From Bradyrhizobium sp. AZCC 1693 (GTDB lineage: Bacteria > Pseudomonadota > Alphaproteobacteria > Rhizobiales > Xanthobacteraceae), in the NCBI RefSeq assembly GCF_036924745.1, contig NZ_JAZHSD010000001.1, positions 5,270,001 to 5,334,000 of the forward strand: a stretch of 64,000 bases of DNA. The letters run 5' to 3'. Below are positions 45,174 to 56,978 of the stretch, in pieces; within the stretch, counting starts at the first letter, position 1, and the number at the start of each line of letters is the position of its first letter. The notes below the pieces were generated by a model. The model saw only the letters and a program-made list of their open reading frames with translations. It was not told the origin of the DNA and ran no database searches. The position numbers were made by a program, and so were the translations under genes.

Positions 45174-46085
45174 TTACTTCTTCGCCGGGGGCGCCATCTT
45201 GGAATCCCCGGGCTTGGCGGCTTCCGGCTTGGCGGCTTCCGCCGGCTTGTCCATGCGCTCGACCTTGGCGGCTTCGCGAAGCTTGGCGACGTATTCGGCC
45301 TGGGCCTTGCGCGTCACATAGGTCTCGATCTGGGCCTTGACCTGCTCGAAGTCGGGGGCCTTGCGAGCGCGCTTTTCCTCGACCTTGATGATGTGCCAGC
45401 CGAATTGCGACTTCACGGGGTCGGAGATCTTGCCGGGCTCGAGCGTGAAGGCGACGGCGGAGAATTCCGGCACCATCTGTTCCTTGGTGAAGAAGCCGAG
45501 ATCGCCGCCATCGGAGGCGCCGGGGTCCTTGGACCTCTTCTTCGCCAGCTCGGCGAAGTCGCCGCCCTTCTTCAGCTCTTCGGCGATCGCCTTGGCCTCG
45601 TCCTCGGTCTCGACCAGGATGTGGCGGGCGTGAACTTCCATTTCACCAGTGATCTGCTTGGAGGCCTCCTCATAGACCTTCTTCATGGCGTCATCGGTGG
45701 TCGCGGCCTTGCCCTCGGTGGCGAGCAGGCTGTCCATCAGCAGGCGGCTGCGCGTGAACGCCAGACGCTTCTTGAAGTCTTCGGAATTCTCGACCTTCTT
45801 GTCCTCGGCGGCCTTGGCGACGATTTTCAGGTCGATCAGGAAGGCCAGCACATTGTCCTTCTTGGTCGCCGGATCCATTTGCGCGAGGCTGGGGCCGAGT
45901 TCCTCCTCCGCGAGTGCGACGTCGCTCTGGCGGATCTCAACACCGTTAACCTTGGCGAGAACGGGGTTGTCCTGGGCACGAACCGGCAGGCTGGCGGCCA
46001 GAATCGCAGCCAGACAGGCCGTCGCGGCCAGGGAGGCGAGGCCGAAGCGCAGGCCGGTTTTCGTTTCCGGGAACGAGGTGGTCAT
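45174..46085 (-). CDS. Periplasmic peptidyl-prolyl isomerase (parvulin, SurA/PrsA-like)
   Basis: A 303-residue exported folding factor. The signal peptide is LASLAATACLAAILAASLPV followed by RAQD. A SurA-like N-terminal helical region (about 38-140; LAKVNGVEIRQSDVALAEEE) precedes one rotamase domain (about 145-245; VHARHILVETEDEAKAIAEE, then GGDLGFFTKEQMVPEFSAVA and SQFGWHIIKVEE). The C-terminus is a Lys/Ala/Pro tail. It probably helps fold outer-membrane or secreted proteins. Its divergent neighbour is secA, so both act on exported proteins. The ATG at 46085 gives a proper signal peptide. Confidence 0.93.
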   Translation of the reverse strand: MTTSFPETKTGLRFGLASLAATACLAAILAASLPVRAQDNPVLAKVNGVEIRQSDVALAEEELGPSLAQMDPATKKDNVLAFLIDLKIVAKAAEDKKVENSEDFKKRLAFTRSRLLMDSLLATEGKAATTDDAMKKVYEEASKQITGEMEVHARHILVETEDEAKAIAEELKKGGDFAELAKKRSKDPGASDGGDLGFFTKEQMVPEFSAVAFTLEPGKISDPVKSQFGWHIIKVEEKRARKAPDFEQVKAQIETYVTRKAQAEYVAKLREAAKVERMDKPAEAAKPEAAKPGDSKMAPPAKK

Positions 46086-46205
46086 GGAAAATCCTTGTCT
46101 TGTAGAAGGGGGCGGCAAAGGCGGCGGGACACTCGCCCAATCATGCGGCCTTGGCAACGCGAAAAGTCTGTCAAAATGATGAATTCCTTGACAGATGGAC
46201 CCACG

Positions 46206-46234
46206 TTGACAAGCCCCCGACCCAGCCATATCTG
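46206..46234 (+). promoter_or_regulatory. secA: Candidate secA promoter
   Basis: TTGACA (46206-46211), a 17-base spacer and TATCTG (46229-46234) form a good sigma-70-type promoter about 200 bases before the secA ATG. A second TTGACA lies at 46188. The rest of the 346-base gap between the parvulin gene and secA shows no repeat. The long leader (about 46242-46431) could allow post-transcriptional control, but no known motif is seen. Confidence 0.5.
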
Positions 46235-46431
46235 TGCCGGAACCTCCAGCGGCGATAGCGCTTATTTTGCTGCGTTTTTTGCCGTTGAACCTTGGATTGC
46301 TTAATTCCCACTCATTAGGCGGATGATGCCCCGGAACGGGTATTTGCCGCGATGCGTCACGGTGAGTTGATAGGCAAACTGGTGGACCACGTCACGGCGC
46401 AACGCAAGTAACGGCAAAGGCAGGAATTGGC

Positions 46432-49266
<2,835 letters not shown>

Positions 49267-49549
49267 GGCTGCGCTGACGCGATGGGTCAGGCGGCTTTAC
49301 GCCGCGCCTGCCGGCTCTCTCCCTTTTGTCTGACGGCTGAACCCACCCCATCGAGGGTGGCTTTGTCGCGCTGGCCCTGCAACCTGCGATGGGGTATGGA
49401 GGAGGCAGCCACGCAAGGAAAAAATCCCTGCGGGTGTTTCAACGAGTTATTAGGAAGTTGTGTCCAATTTGGAGATCGCGCGTTGCGCGAATGGTCAAGG
49501 CGCGCACGCACCCATAACCCCCTTCAGGGGTCCACAAGAGGGTAGCGTC

Positions 49550-51985
49550 TTGCAATCCATATCCAAGATTCACGGTCGCTATTATCTGGCGATCTTTGTG
49601 CTGGCGTCCGCGACGCTTTCCTACCAGATACTGATAACGCGCTTCTTCAGCGTTATGCTCTATTATCATTTCGCGTTCGCCGCTATTTCGCTCGCCATGC
49701 TCGGGCTCACCCGCGGAGCGATGGAGGTCTACGGCAAGCCCGCACGTTATGCGTCCGAACGGGTTGGCGTCGAATTTGCCCGCCATGCGTCGTGGTTCGC
49801 ACTTAGCAGCGTTGGCGCAATGGTCGGGCTGTTGTGCTTGCCGCTCCTGGTGTCCGGTGAAGCCGTGACTATTGTGCTTGCGCTGGCGATCATCGCCTTC
49901 GTGTGGCCTTTCACGGAAGGCGGCGTTTGCATAACGCTCTTGCTGACCCGTTTGCCATATAGCGGCGGATGGCTCTATGCAGCCGATCTAATGGGGGCCG
50001 CAGTTGGATGCCTCGGCGTGATCTTCCTGCTGCTGGTGATCGATCCCGTGAGTGCCACGTTATGGATCGCAGCCCTCTCTGCCGGCGTGGGTTGGATTGT
50101 CATCCGGAACAGCAACGAGGTCCGTAGCCTTCGCCTAAGCGGCGCTGTCGCGCTGACGATGGCCGTTGCGGCCACCGTGCATACCGGCCTTGACCTGACC
50201 GGAAAGAGCCACCTCGGGGTGTTCTGGGCCAAGGGTGAGGAGCAGGCCGGCACGCTGTTCGAGCGCTGGAACACCTATTCGCGGGTACGGGTGCGGGAGT
50301 GGGCCAGGCAAGCCCCGTTCGGCTGGGGACTGGTCCGCCCGTCCGAGGTCAGGGTTGACCAGCATTACATCGATATCGATGCCGATGCAGGCACGGTCAT
50401 CACCAGGCACGATGGCGACATCGGCAAACTCAGCTACCTGAAAGATGACGTCATCAATGCCGCCTACCTCGTACAGCCGGCCGCCGATGTCGCCGTCGTG
50501 GGCGTTGGCGGCGGCCGCGACATCCTTTCCGGTCTGGTTTTCGGCGCCAAGCAGATACGCGGCATTGAGATCAATCCGGCGATCTTTGAGGTGCTCACCG
50601 AAAAATTCGCCGATTTCGCCGGCCATCTCGAGCGCCAGCCCGGCGTTTCCCTGGTCAATGCCGAAGCGCGAAGCTATATCAACCACTCGTCCGAGCGGTA
50701 CGACCTGGTCCAGATTTCGCTGATCGACACCTGGGCGGCGACGGCGGCAGGTGGTCTGACGCTCACGGAAAACCGTCTCTATACCGTCGAAGCGTGGGAT
50801 GATTTCTACCGCGCACTGAAGCCTGGCGGGCTGCTGTCGGTCTCGCGCTGGTACGACGGGGACAAGCACCGCGGCGAATTCTATCGGCTGGTCGCGATTG
50901 CAGCCAGCGCCTTGCAGCGCAAGGGCGTGTCGGCCGCCGAGCTCCGGCATCATGTGGTCGCGCTGAACGTGGGCAACATCGTAACGGTCATTACGCGGCC
51001 CGACGCGTTCACCGATGCGCAATGGCAGGAGGCACGCGGAAGGCTCCAGGCGCAGGGATTCAAGATATTCCTGGGGCCGGATGTCGCCTTTGATGCCGTC
51101 ACCTCGACGTTGCTGTCCGACAAGGCGGACGCGGCATTCTTCGATTCTTTGCCGGAGAACATCGCTCCATCGACGGATGACAAACCGTTCTTCTTCTTCA
51201 CTTCGCGCCTCGGCGATCTGACGAACATGTATCCATGGAGAGGAATGAACAACAATGTTGCGGTCAGCATGACCGGCTTGCTGATCATCGTCGCGCTCCT
51301 TGCCTGCGGATACTACATCGTCCTGCCCTTCCTCGGCCTTGCGAGGCGCATGCCGTTGTCGACGCTGACGCCGCCGATGGCCTATTTCAGCGCGATCGGG
51401 TTGGGTTTCATGCTGATCGAGATATCGCAAATGCAGCGCCTGATGGTCTTCCTCGGCCATCCCGTCTACGGGCTGAGCGTGGTGCTCTTTGCGATTCTTC
51501 TTTTCAGCGGTATCGGCAGTGCCACAGTCGGCGCGGATACCCCTCGGCCACGCGCCATTGTCTGGAGGTTTGCAGTCCTCCTGATCACGATCGTGGCAGC
51601 CGGGCTGCTAACGCCGCTGGTTACCACTTGGACGCGGTCGCAACCAACCGACATGCGCATTCTGGTTTCAGTCCTGCTGCTGGCACCTCCGGCGTTCTGC
51701 ATGGGGATGATGTTTCCGCTCGGCCTCAGTATCTGGCGCCGTCATGAAGCGCTGTTGCCGTTCTTCTGGAGCACCAACGGGGTTACGTCGATGCTGGCGT
51801 CGGTACTGGGTATGGCCCTATCGATCCAGTTCGGTATCGCCAAGACCTATGCGCTCGGCGCGTGCTTCTATGTGGTCTGCGCCATCGCGATCGCCGCAAG
51901 CCGCCGGGCCGACCCCATCGTCACGCTCGCAACGAAGCCCGTCACCGGCGTCGGCCTCGTGCCGCAGGACGAAGCGGCTTCATGA
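49550..51985 (+). CDS. Membrane-embedded spermidine-synthase-like protein
   Basis: About 811 residues in three parts. An N-terminal bundle of some seven helices (for example LAIFVLASATLSYQILITRF) is followed by a soluble Rossmann domain (about 260-540) and then by about seven further helices at the C-terminus. The soluble part has VVGVGGGRDILSGLVFGAKQ and IRGIEINPAIFEV as SAM/decarboxy-SAM motifs, and DLVQISLIDTWAA where spermidine synthases carry their catalytic Asp. Function unknown. It may be an aminopropyltransferase or methyltransferase working on a membrane substrate. The start is unsure: TTG 49550 behind AGAGGG is preferred, GTG 49460 is possible. Codon use is less GC-biased than in secA. 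Confidence 0.78.
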   Translation: MQSISKIHGRYYLAIFVLASATLSYQILITRFFSVMLYYHFAFAAISLAMLGLTRGAMEVYGKPARYASERVGVEFARHASWFALSSVGAMVGLLCLPLLVSGEAVTIVLALAIIAFVWPFTEGGVCITLLLTRLPYSGGWLYAADLMGAAVGCLGVIFLLLVIDPVSATLWIAALSAGVGWIVIRNSNEVRSLRLSGAVALTMAVAATVHTGLDLTGKSHLGVFWAKGEEQAGTLFERWNTYSRVRVREWARQAPFGWGLVRPSEVRVDQHYIDIDADAGTVITRHDGDIGKLSYLKDDVINAAYLVQPAADVAVVGVGGGRDILSGLVFGAKQIRGIEINPAIFEVLTEKFADFAGHLERQPGVSLVNAEARSYINHSSERYDLVQISLIDTWAATAAGGLTLTENRLYTVEAWDDFYRALKPGGLLSVSRWYDGDKHRGEFYRLVAIAASALQRKGVSAAELRHHVVALNVGNIVTVITRPDAFTDAQWQEARGRLQAQGFKIFLGPDVAFDAVTSTLLSDKADAAFFDSLPENIAPSTDDKPFFFFTSRLGDLTNMYPWRGMNNNVAVSMTGLLIIVALLACGYYIVLPFLGLARRMPLSTLTPPMAYFSAIGLGFMLIEISQMQRLMVFLGHPVYGLSVVLFAILLFSGIGSATVGADTPRPRAIVWRFAVLLITIVAAGLLTPLVTTWTRSQPTDMRILVSVLLLAPPAFCMGMMFPLGLSIWRRHEALLPFFWSTNGVTSMLASVLGMALSIQFGIAKTYALGACFYVVCAIAIAASRRADPIVTLATKPVTGVGLVPQDEAAS

Positions 51986-52104
51986 CTCGACCGTGCTCTG
52001 CGCTACGGGCGTCGGTGCGATAAAGACTGTCGGGGAATTCGGAAAGTTGCCGCTTGCGTTCGCGGGGCATGGCGGCGGCTTGGCCGCGGCAGCAAGTGAA
52101 GCCG

Positions 52105-53571
52105 TTACTTCACCGCGCCGAAGCGGCTGTCGAACGAGTTCGGCGGCACGATCGGTGCGGAACCGGCGACCTGATTGTCCTTGGCGGAGGCCGGGGTGTC
52201 GGACACCGACGATCTTAGCGGCGGCCGGGCGGCGGCCTGTTTGCTGTCATGCTTTGGCGCCGTGGTCTTCGGCGCTGCCGCCTCGGGACGGGGCGCGGTT
52301 TGCTTGGCCTCGACCTTCGGCTTCGAAGGCGGCGTGCTTGCGGTAGCGTCAGCCGCGCCGCCGATACCGACCTTGCGGGCGAGGTTGGAGAAGAACCCGT
52401 CATTCTGGGCCGTCGGCGCCGCATTGGCGACGCGCGTCGGTGCCGCGGCAGGGGTGGGCGCTGGGGCTGCGGCAAGCTTCGGCTGTTCCGGCGCGCCCGC
52501 CAGCAGATTCTCCGAGGGTGTAGGTGCCTTGGGCGGGTTGACGTGGGAAGGAATCGTGCCTGGGGCGCGAGCCATCAATGACAGGGAGCCGTCGCCGGCT
52601 TCCGAAAGGCCGGTGCTGCCGTCGGGTACGCGCGCGGCAAACACCCGGTGCATGCCGCCGTCGATACCGGTGTTGGTGCGGGCGACCGGCGTTCCCTTGG
52701 CGATCAGCCGCGCGGTCTCGGCGAGGTCGGTGGCCTGCTTTTCGCGCACCGCGTCGGCGACTTCTTCCGGAATCACATAGGCCGGGCACTTGGCGGAAGC
52801 ATCGAATACCGGGTCACGCGTCGCATTCGGCGCCTTAACGGCATCGAACACGTATTTTTTTTCGCAGAACTCGACCTTCGGCTCCTGCTTCGTCACCTCG
52901 AAATGATCATTGCCTTCCTTGATCATTTTCCAGAACGGCATGTTCGGGTTGTTGCGATGCTTGGCCATGTTGGCCGGCGTCATCTTGAACGGATAGGCCT
53001 GCAACTGGAACGACTTCTGGCCGCCGAAGAAGGATTCGCGGCCCAGCGAGTAGATTTCCGCGATCTGCTCGTCGGTCATCGCGTAGCAGCCGCGCGAGGA
53101 GCAGTCGCCATGCACCATCAACTGCGAGCCGGTGCGCCCCAGCGCCTTGTCGAAGGCGTTGGGATAGCCGGTGTTGAAGGAGAGGTAATAGGCCGACTGC
53201 GGGTTCATCTGCGCCGGCGAGATCGCATAGAAGCCTTCCGGCGCCTGGCGGTCGCCTTCGCGCACCTTGGGGCCGAGATCGCCCGACCAGCGGCAGATCG
53301 GATAGGTCTTGAGCAGCGCGAAGCGGCCGGAGCGGTCCTGCTTCCAGATCTCCAGTTCGGCTTCCTGCTTGAACAGCCGGACCAGGATCGGCGACTGCAG
53401 GTCCATGTCTTTCGCCGTCATGTCGGCGATCAGTTTTGGCGGGACCGGCTGGTTGGCCTTGGCGTTATTGGCCAACGACATGTCTTCGCCGTTGCAACCG
53501 GCCAACAGCGCGCCTGCGCCCGCGAGGACAGCCGACGTGACGAGCGCGCGAACCAGCGAGCGGTTAATCAA
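52105..53571 (-). CDS. L,D-transpeptidase (YkuD/YafK-type) lipoprotein
   Basis: A 488-residue lipoprotein. The signal ends in the lipobox LLAGC (Cys near residue 26). A YkuD catalytic domain (about 55-200) has the active motif VHGDCSSRGCYAMTD with the nucleophilic cysteine. A long low-complexity Pro/Ala/Lys tail (about 340-488) follows. L,D-transpeptidases of this kind make 3-3 cross-links or attach proteins to peptidoglycan. The motif form HGxCSSRGC is that of the YafK/DpaA-type branch, whose members can also cleave. The enzymatic direction is not decided. Confidence 0.88.
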   Translation of the reverse strand: MINRSLVRALVTSAVLAGAGALLAGCNGEDMSLANNAKANQPVPPKLIADMTAKDMDLQSPILVRLFKQEAELEIWKQDRSGRFALLKTYPICRWSGDLGPKVREGDRQAPEGFYAISPAQMNPQSAYYLSFNTGYPNAFDKALGRTGSQLMVHGDCSSRGCYAMTDEQIAEIYSLGRESFFGGQKSFQLQAYPFKMTPANMAKHRNNPNMPFWKMIKEGNDHFEVTKQEPKVEFCEKKYVFDAVKAPNATRDPVFDASAKCPAYVIPEEVADAVREKQATDLAETARLIAKGTPVARTNTGIDGGMHRVFAARVPDGSTGLSEAGDGSLSLMARAPGTIPSHVNPPKAPTPSENLLAGAPEQPKLAAAPAPTPAAAPTRVANAAPTAQNDGFFSNLARKVGIGGAADATASTPPSKPKVEAKQTAPRPEAAAPKTTAPKHDSKQAAARPPLRSSVSDTPASAKDNQVAGSAPIVPPNSFDSRFGAVK

Positions 53572-53855
53572 AGGCTAAGCTCCACACCCACCGGGCATTT
53601 TCGCACCCCAAATCACAGCGAACATGCCCTGAAGCCATTGCATAAAATAGTACCCTTTGACCCTCCGCGCCGCAACCCGAACGCGATGCGCCAGCCGCTT
53701 CCACGGCAGGCATGGTCAACAGAATTTAAAGACTGGGGTCGGGGCCTAATTAGGGCCGAATCAAGTGATTCAGCGAAATAAAGCACCTTTAAGGCGGCGT
53801 TAACGGTTGGGATGCCGGGCGGCCGAACCCTCTCCGGAGGGAGGCCAAGGGCCAA
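53572..53855. other. Gap between L,D-transpeptidase and accA
   Basis: 284 bases with a small palindrome GAATCAAGTGATTC (53758-53771), preceded by GGCCTAATTAGGGCC, about 180-190 bases upstream of the transpeptidase start. Either could be an operator. No RNA gene or repeat of the other families was recognised. Confidence 0.3.
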
Positions 53856-54818
53856 TCAGCCAAGCTTGCGGCCGATATCGAGAAATTTCTGCCGACGCTG
53901 CCGGCGGATGCCGTCCGCGTCCAGATTGCGGAGATCGTTGAAGGCCTCCGCGATCGCATCGCCGGTAGCCGAGATCATTGCGGCGGAGTCGCGGTGAGCG
54001 CCACCGGAGGGCTCCCTCAGGATCTGGTCGATCACGCCGAATCGCAGCATGTCCTGGGCCGTGATCTTCATGCCGTTGGCGACTTCCTGGGCCTTGGTGC
54101 CGTCGCGCCACAGGATCGAGGAGGCCGCCTCCGGCGAGATCACGCTGTAGATCGCGTGCTCGAACATCAGCACCTTGTTCGCGGTGGTGATGGCGATGGC
54201 GCCGCCCGACATGCCCTCGCCGGTGATGATCGCGACATTGGGGACGCCGAGCGAGAGGCACGTGTCGGTCGAGCGGGCGATCGCTTCCGCCACGCCGCGC
54301 TCCTCGGCGCCGATGCCGGGATAGGCGCCGGCGGAATCGACGAGCGACAGCACCGGAATGCTGAACCGGTCGGCCATCTCCATCAGCCGCACGGCCTTGC
54401 GATAGCCTTCGGGGCGCGCCATGCCGAAATTATGCTTGATGCGGCTGTCGGTGGTGGCGCCCTTTTCCTGGCCGACCACGCAGATCGCCTCGCCGCGGAA
54501 GCGGCCGAAACCGCCCATCAGCGCCTCGTCCTCGGCGAATTTGCGGTCGCCGGCCATCGGCGTGAATTCCGTGATCAGCGCATTGACGAAATCGGTGAAG
54601 TGCGGGCGCTGCGGATGGCGCGCCACCAGCGTCTTCTGCCACGGCGTCAAATTGGCATAGAGGTCGGCCAGCGCCTGCTGCGATTTGTCCTCGATGCGCG
54701 CGATCTCGTCGCCGATGTCGCTGCCGGACGCCGCCAGCGCACGCAATTCGTCGACCTTGGCCTCGAGTTCGGCGACGGGTTTTTCAAAGTCGAGATAACT
54801 GCGCATCTGATCCGGCAT
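53856..54818 (-). CDS. accA: Acetyl-CoA carboxylase carboxyltransferase subunit alpha
   Basis: With AccD it transfers the carboxyl group from biotin to acetyl-CoA, giving malonyl-CoA for fatty acids. 320 residues, normal length. The N-terminus MRSYLDFEKPVAELEAKVDE is typical after MPDQ. The carboxyltransferase core includes FGMARPEGYRKAVRLMEMAD, SLVDSAGAYPGIGAEERGVA and ITGEGMSGGAIAITTANKVL. It is monocistronic in appearance. xerD lies upstream on the same strand with a 200-base gap. Confidence 0.97.
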   Translation of the reverse strand: MPDQMRSYLDFEKPVAELEAKVDELRALAASGSDIGDEIARIEDKSQQALADLYANLTPWQKTLVARHPQRPHFTDFVNALITEFTPMAGDRKFAEDEALMGGFGRFRGEAICVVGQEKGATTDSRIKHNFGMARPEGYRKAVRLMEMADRFSIPVLSLVDSAGAYPGIGAEERGVAEAIARSTDTCLSLGVPNVAIITGEGMSGGAIAITTANKVLMFEHAIYSVISPEAASSILWRDGTKAQEVANGMKITAQDMLRFGVIDQILREPSGGAHRDSAAMISATGDAIAEAFNDLRNLDADGIRRQRRQKFLDIGRKLG

Positions 54819-55018
54819 CGAGACAATATAGGTAACAACGTGCTTTGAGGCGAAGCGGTTTCGATTCGCTTAAGGAAAGCGCACATCTTCAATGATTTAG
54901 CGCGCGTCTCGGTCCGGGCGACCCGGTTTGCCGAAAGCGCGCCAAACAAGGCCGCGGGCGGGAGACGGCTGTTTCGGGGGAGACGCCGCGGAAGTCAAGG
55001 CGGGTGTTGCGACGAAGT

Positions 55019-55981
55019 TTACTTCTCCGCCAGCGGATGCAGGTCGCGCACCAGGCTTTTCAGCCGTTCCTCGACCACATGGGTATAGATCTGCGTGGTC
55101 GAGATGTCGGTATGGCCGAGCAGCGTCTGCACGATGCGCAGGTCCGCGCCGTTGTGCAGCAGGTGGCTGGCGAAGGCGTGGCGCAGCACGTGCGGCGAGA
55201 CCAGCCGCGGTGCGAGGCCCGATGCCGCCGCCAGTTCCTTCAGGTCGCGGGCAAAATGCTGCCGCGTCAGATGGCCGCTCTCGCCGAAGGAGGGAAACAG
55301 CCATTTCGAGGGGCTGGCGTTTTTCTTCTTCTCGGGTCTGAGCGCTTCCATCGCGGCGAGATAATCGGCCATCGCCTGCCGCGACGCTTCGTTGAGCGGC
55401 ACCAGACGTTCCTTGTTGCCCTTGCCGCGCACCACGATCATGCGGGCGTCACGCCGCGAGGCCGACAGCGGCAGCGCCACCAGCTCCGAGACGCGTAAGC
55501 CCGTGGCATAAAGCACTTCCAGCAGGCAATAGAGCCGCATCGCGCGCAGCCGCTGCTGCGGCGAAGCGTTCTGGCCTAGCGTCAATTCCTTGGCCCGCGT
55601 CAGCATGCGGTCGACATCCGCGATCGACAGCACCTTCGGCAAGCCGCGGCCGCGCTTCGGGCCGGACAGGATCGCCGCAGGATCGTCGCTGCGGATGCGC
55701 TCGTTCAGGAGAAAGCGGAACAGATGCCGCATCGCCGACAGCCGGCGTGCCACGCTGGAGGATTTGAAGCCGCGGGTGTCGAGGTCGGCGAGGTAGTCCC
55801 GCAGCGCGTCGGTCCCGGCGCCGGTGAAGTTTTGTCCCTTGCGGCCGAGAAACTCGGAAAAATCCGTAAGGTCGCGGCGATAGGCGTCGAGCGTGTTGTT
55901 GCCCGCACCCTGTTCCGCCGCGAGCATGTCGAGGAACAGGTTGATCAGTGTCTCGTCTTTGGTCGTCTTGCTGGAACGCAT
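55019..55981 (-). CDS. xerD: Site-specific tyrosine recombinase XerD
   Basis: Resolves chromosome dimers at dif together with XerC under FtsK control. 320 residues. The catalytic residues are R163 (YATGLRVSEL), the Lys in RGKGNKERLVPL, H264 and R267 (SPHVLRHAFASHLL), H290 (LLGHTDIS) and the nucleophile Y299 (TTQIYTHV). The N-terminal SAM-like domain (LINLFLDMLAAEQGAGNNTL) is present. It is divergent from aroK and the small gene between them is on its strand. The chromosomal setting beside aroKB makes it XerD, not an integrase of an island. Confidence 0.95.
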   Translation of the reverse strand: MRSSKTTKDETLINLFLDMLAAEQGAGNNTLDAYRRDLTDFSEFLGRKGQNFTGAGTDALRDYLADLDTRGFKSSSVARRLSAMRHLFRFLLNERIRSDDPAAILSGPKRGRGLPKVLSIADVDRMLTRAKELTLGQNASPQQRLRAMRLYCLLEVLYATGLRVSELVALPLSASRRDARMIVVRGKGNKERLVPLNEASRQAMADYLAAMEALRPEKKKNASPSKWLFPSFGESGHLTRQHFARDLKELAAASGLAPRLVSPHVLRHAFASHLLHNGADLRIVQTLLGHTDISTTQIYTHVVEERLKSLVRDLHPLAEK

Positions 55982-56052
55982 TGCCCCCGACTTCCCCGCA
56001 ACGGGATGCCTCTCCCCCGAGTTCGTCTCTCACTCAAAGCAGACGATAGCGG

Positions 56053-56199
56053 CTATTTCTTGAGGAATTTGTCCGCGGGGATGGTGACCGTCATTTCCCG
56101 GGGCTTCGGCGTGACGAAGTTCGCCAGCGAAAAAATCACGCCATAGATCACCCCGGCGATGATGCCGACGACCGTCAGAAAGCGGAACAAACTGGGCAT
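56053..56199 (-). CDS. Small single-pass membrane protein, 48 residues
   Basis: Too short for most gene finders. It translates as MPSLFRFLTVVGIIAGVIYG followed by VIFSLANFVTPKPREMTVTI and PADKFLKK. One transmembrane helix (about 5-26) is followed by a basic, Pro-containing periplasmic or cytoplasmic tail. I recall similar short proteins annotated between xerD and aroK in Bradyrhizobium. It lies 71 bases upstream of xerD on the same strand and may be co-transcribed with it. The function is unknown. Confidence 0.7.
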   Translation of the reverse strand: MPSLFRFLTVVGIIAGVIYGVIFSLANFVTPKPREMTVTIPADKFLKK

Positions 56200-56342
56200 A
56201 GGGGGCTCAGGGCGGCGAATTAACCAATGAAATCATCCAACATGTTCCCATCCCCGTGGCAAGAGTCTCTGGCAACGGCAGCAATGGGGGTAGTATAGGT
56301 GTCGCAGCCGCGGGCAAATCCCGCAAAACGACCGAGTTTTTG

Positions 56343-56978
56343 ATGTCCGAGACCGCCGCACCGGCACACCCGAGCCCGACCCAGGAGGCCGACATCACGT
56401 CGGCGCTGGGAAGGCGTTCGGTCGTGCTGGTCGGCATGATGGGCGCCGGCAAGTCCACCATCGGCCGGCGGCTGGCGGCCCGGCTGCGGCTGCCGTTTCT
56501 CGATGCCGATGTCGAGATCGAGACGGCCCATGCCGGCGTGACCATTCCGGAAATCTTCGCGACCCATGGGGAGCCTTATTTTCGCGACGGCGAGGCGCGG
56601 GTGATCGCGCGGCTGCTCGATGGCGGCCCGGCCGTGATCGCCACCGGCGGCGGCGCCTTCATGCGCGAGGAGACCCGCAACCGCATTCGCGACAAGGCTA
56701 TCTCGATCTGGCTCAAGGCGGATGTCGAAATCATCATGAAGCGGGTCAAGCGCCGCGCCGACCGGCCGCTGCTGCAGACCGAGGATCCGACTGCGACCGT
56801 CAGCCGCCTGCTCGAAGGGCGCGAGCCGATCTATCGGACCGCCGACCTGACGATCTTGTCGCGCGACGTGCCGCACGACCGCATCGTCGACGAATGTATC
56901 GATGCCCTGCGCGCCCGGCTGTGCGCCGGCGCCTCTTCTGCCCAGCCGACAACTGACGGGACCAGCGTTACGCCATGA
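56343..56978 (+). CDS. aroK: Shikimate kinase
   Basis: Phosphorylates shikimate at the 3-position in the aromatic amino-acid pathway. About 211 residues, with an N-terminal extension of some 25 residues before the core. Walker A is VGMMGAGKSTIGRRLA. The shikimate site is DADVEIE with GEPYFRDGEARV and ATGGGAF. The lid arginine lies in KRRADRPLL. The ATG at 56343 (MSETAAPAHP) is used; the longer open frame starts in the upstream gap. It overlaps aroB by four bases (ATGA). Confidence 0.96.
   Translation: MSETAAPAHPSPTQEADITSALGRRSVVLVGMMGAGKSTIGRRLAARLRLPFLDADVEIETAHAGVTIPEIFATHGEPYFRDGEARVIARLLDGGPAVIATGGGAFMREETRNRIRDKAISIWLKADVEIIMKRVKRRADRPLLQTEDPTATVSRLLEGREPIYRTADLTILSRDVPHDRIVDECIDALRARLCAGASSAQPTTDGTSVTP

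Noticed and set aside
55019..55981. XerD as a phage or island integrase marking an attachment site
   Set aside because: Length, motifs and neighbours (accA, aroK-aroB) are those of the chromosomal dimer-resolution gene; there is no tRNA gene or direct repeat beside it.
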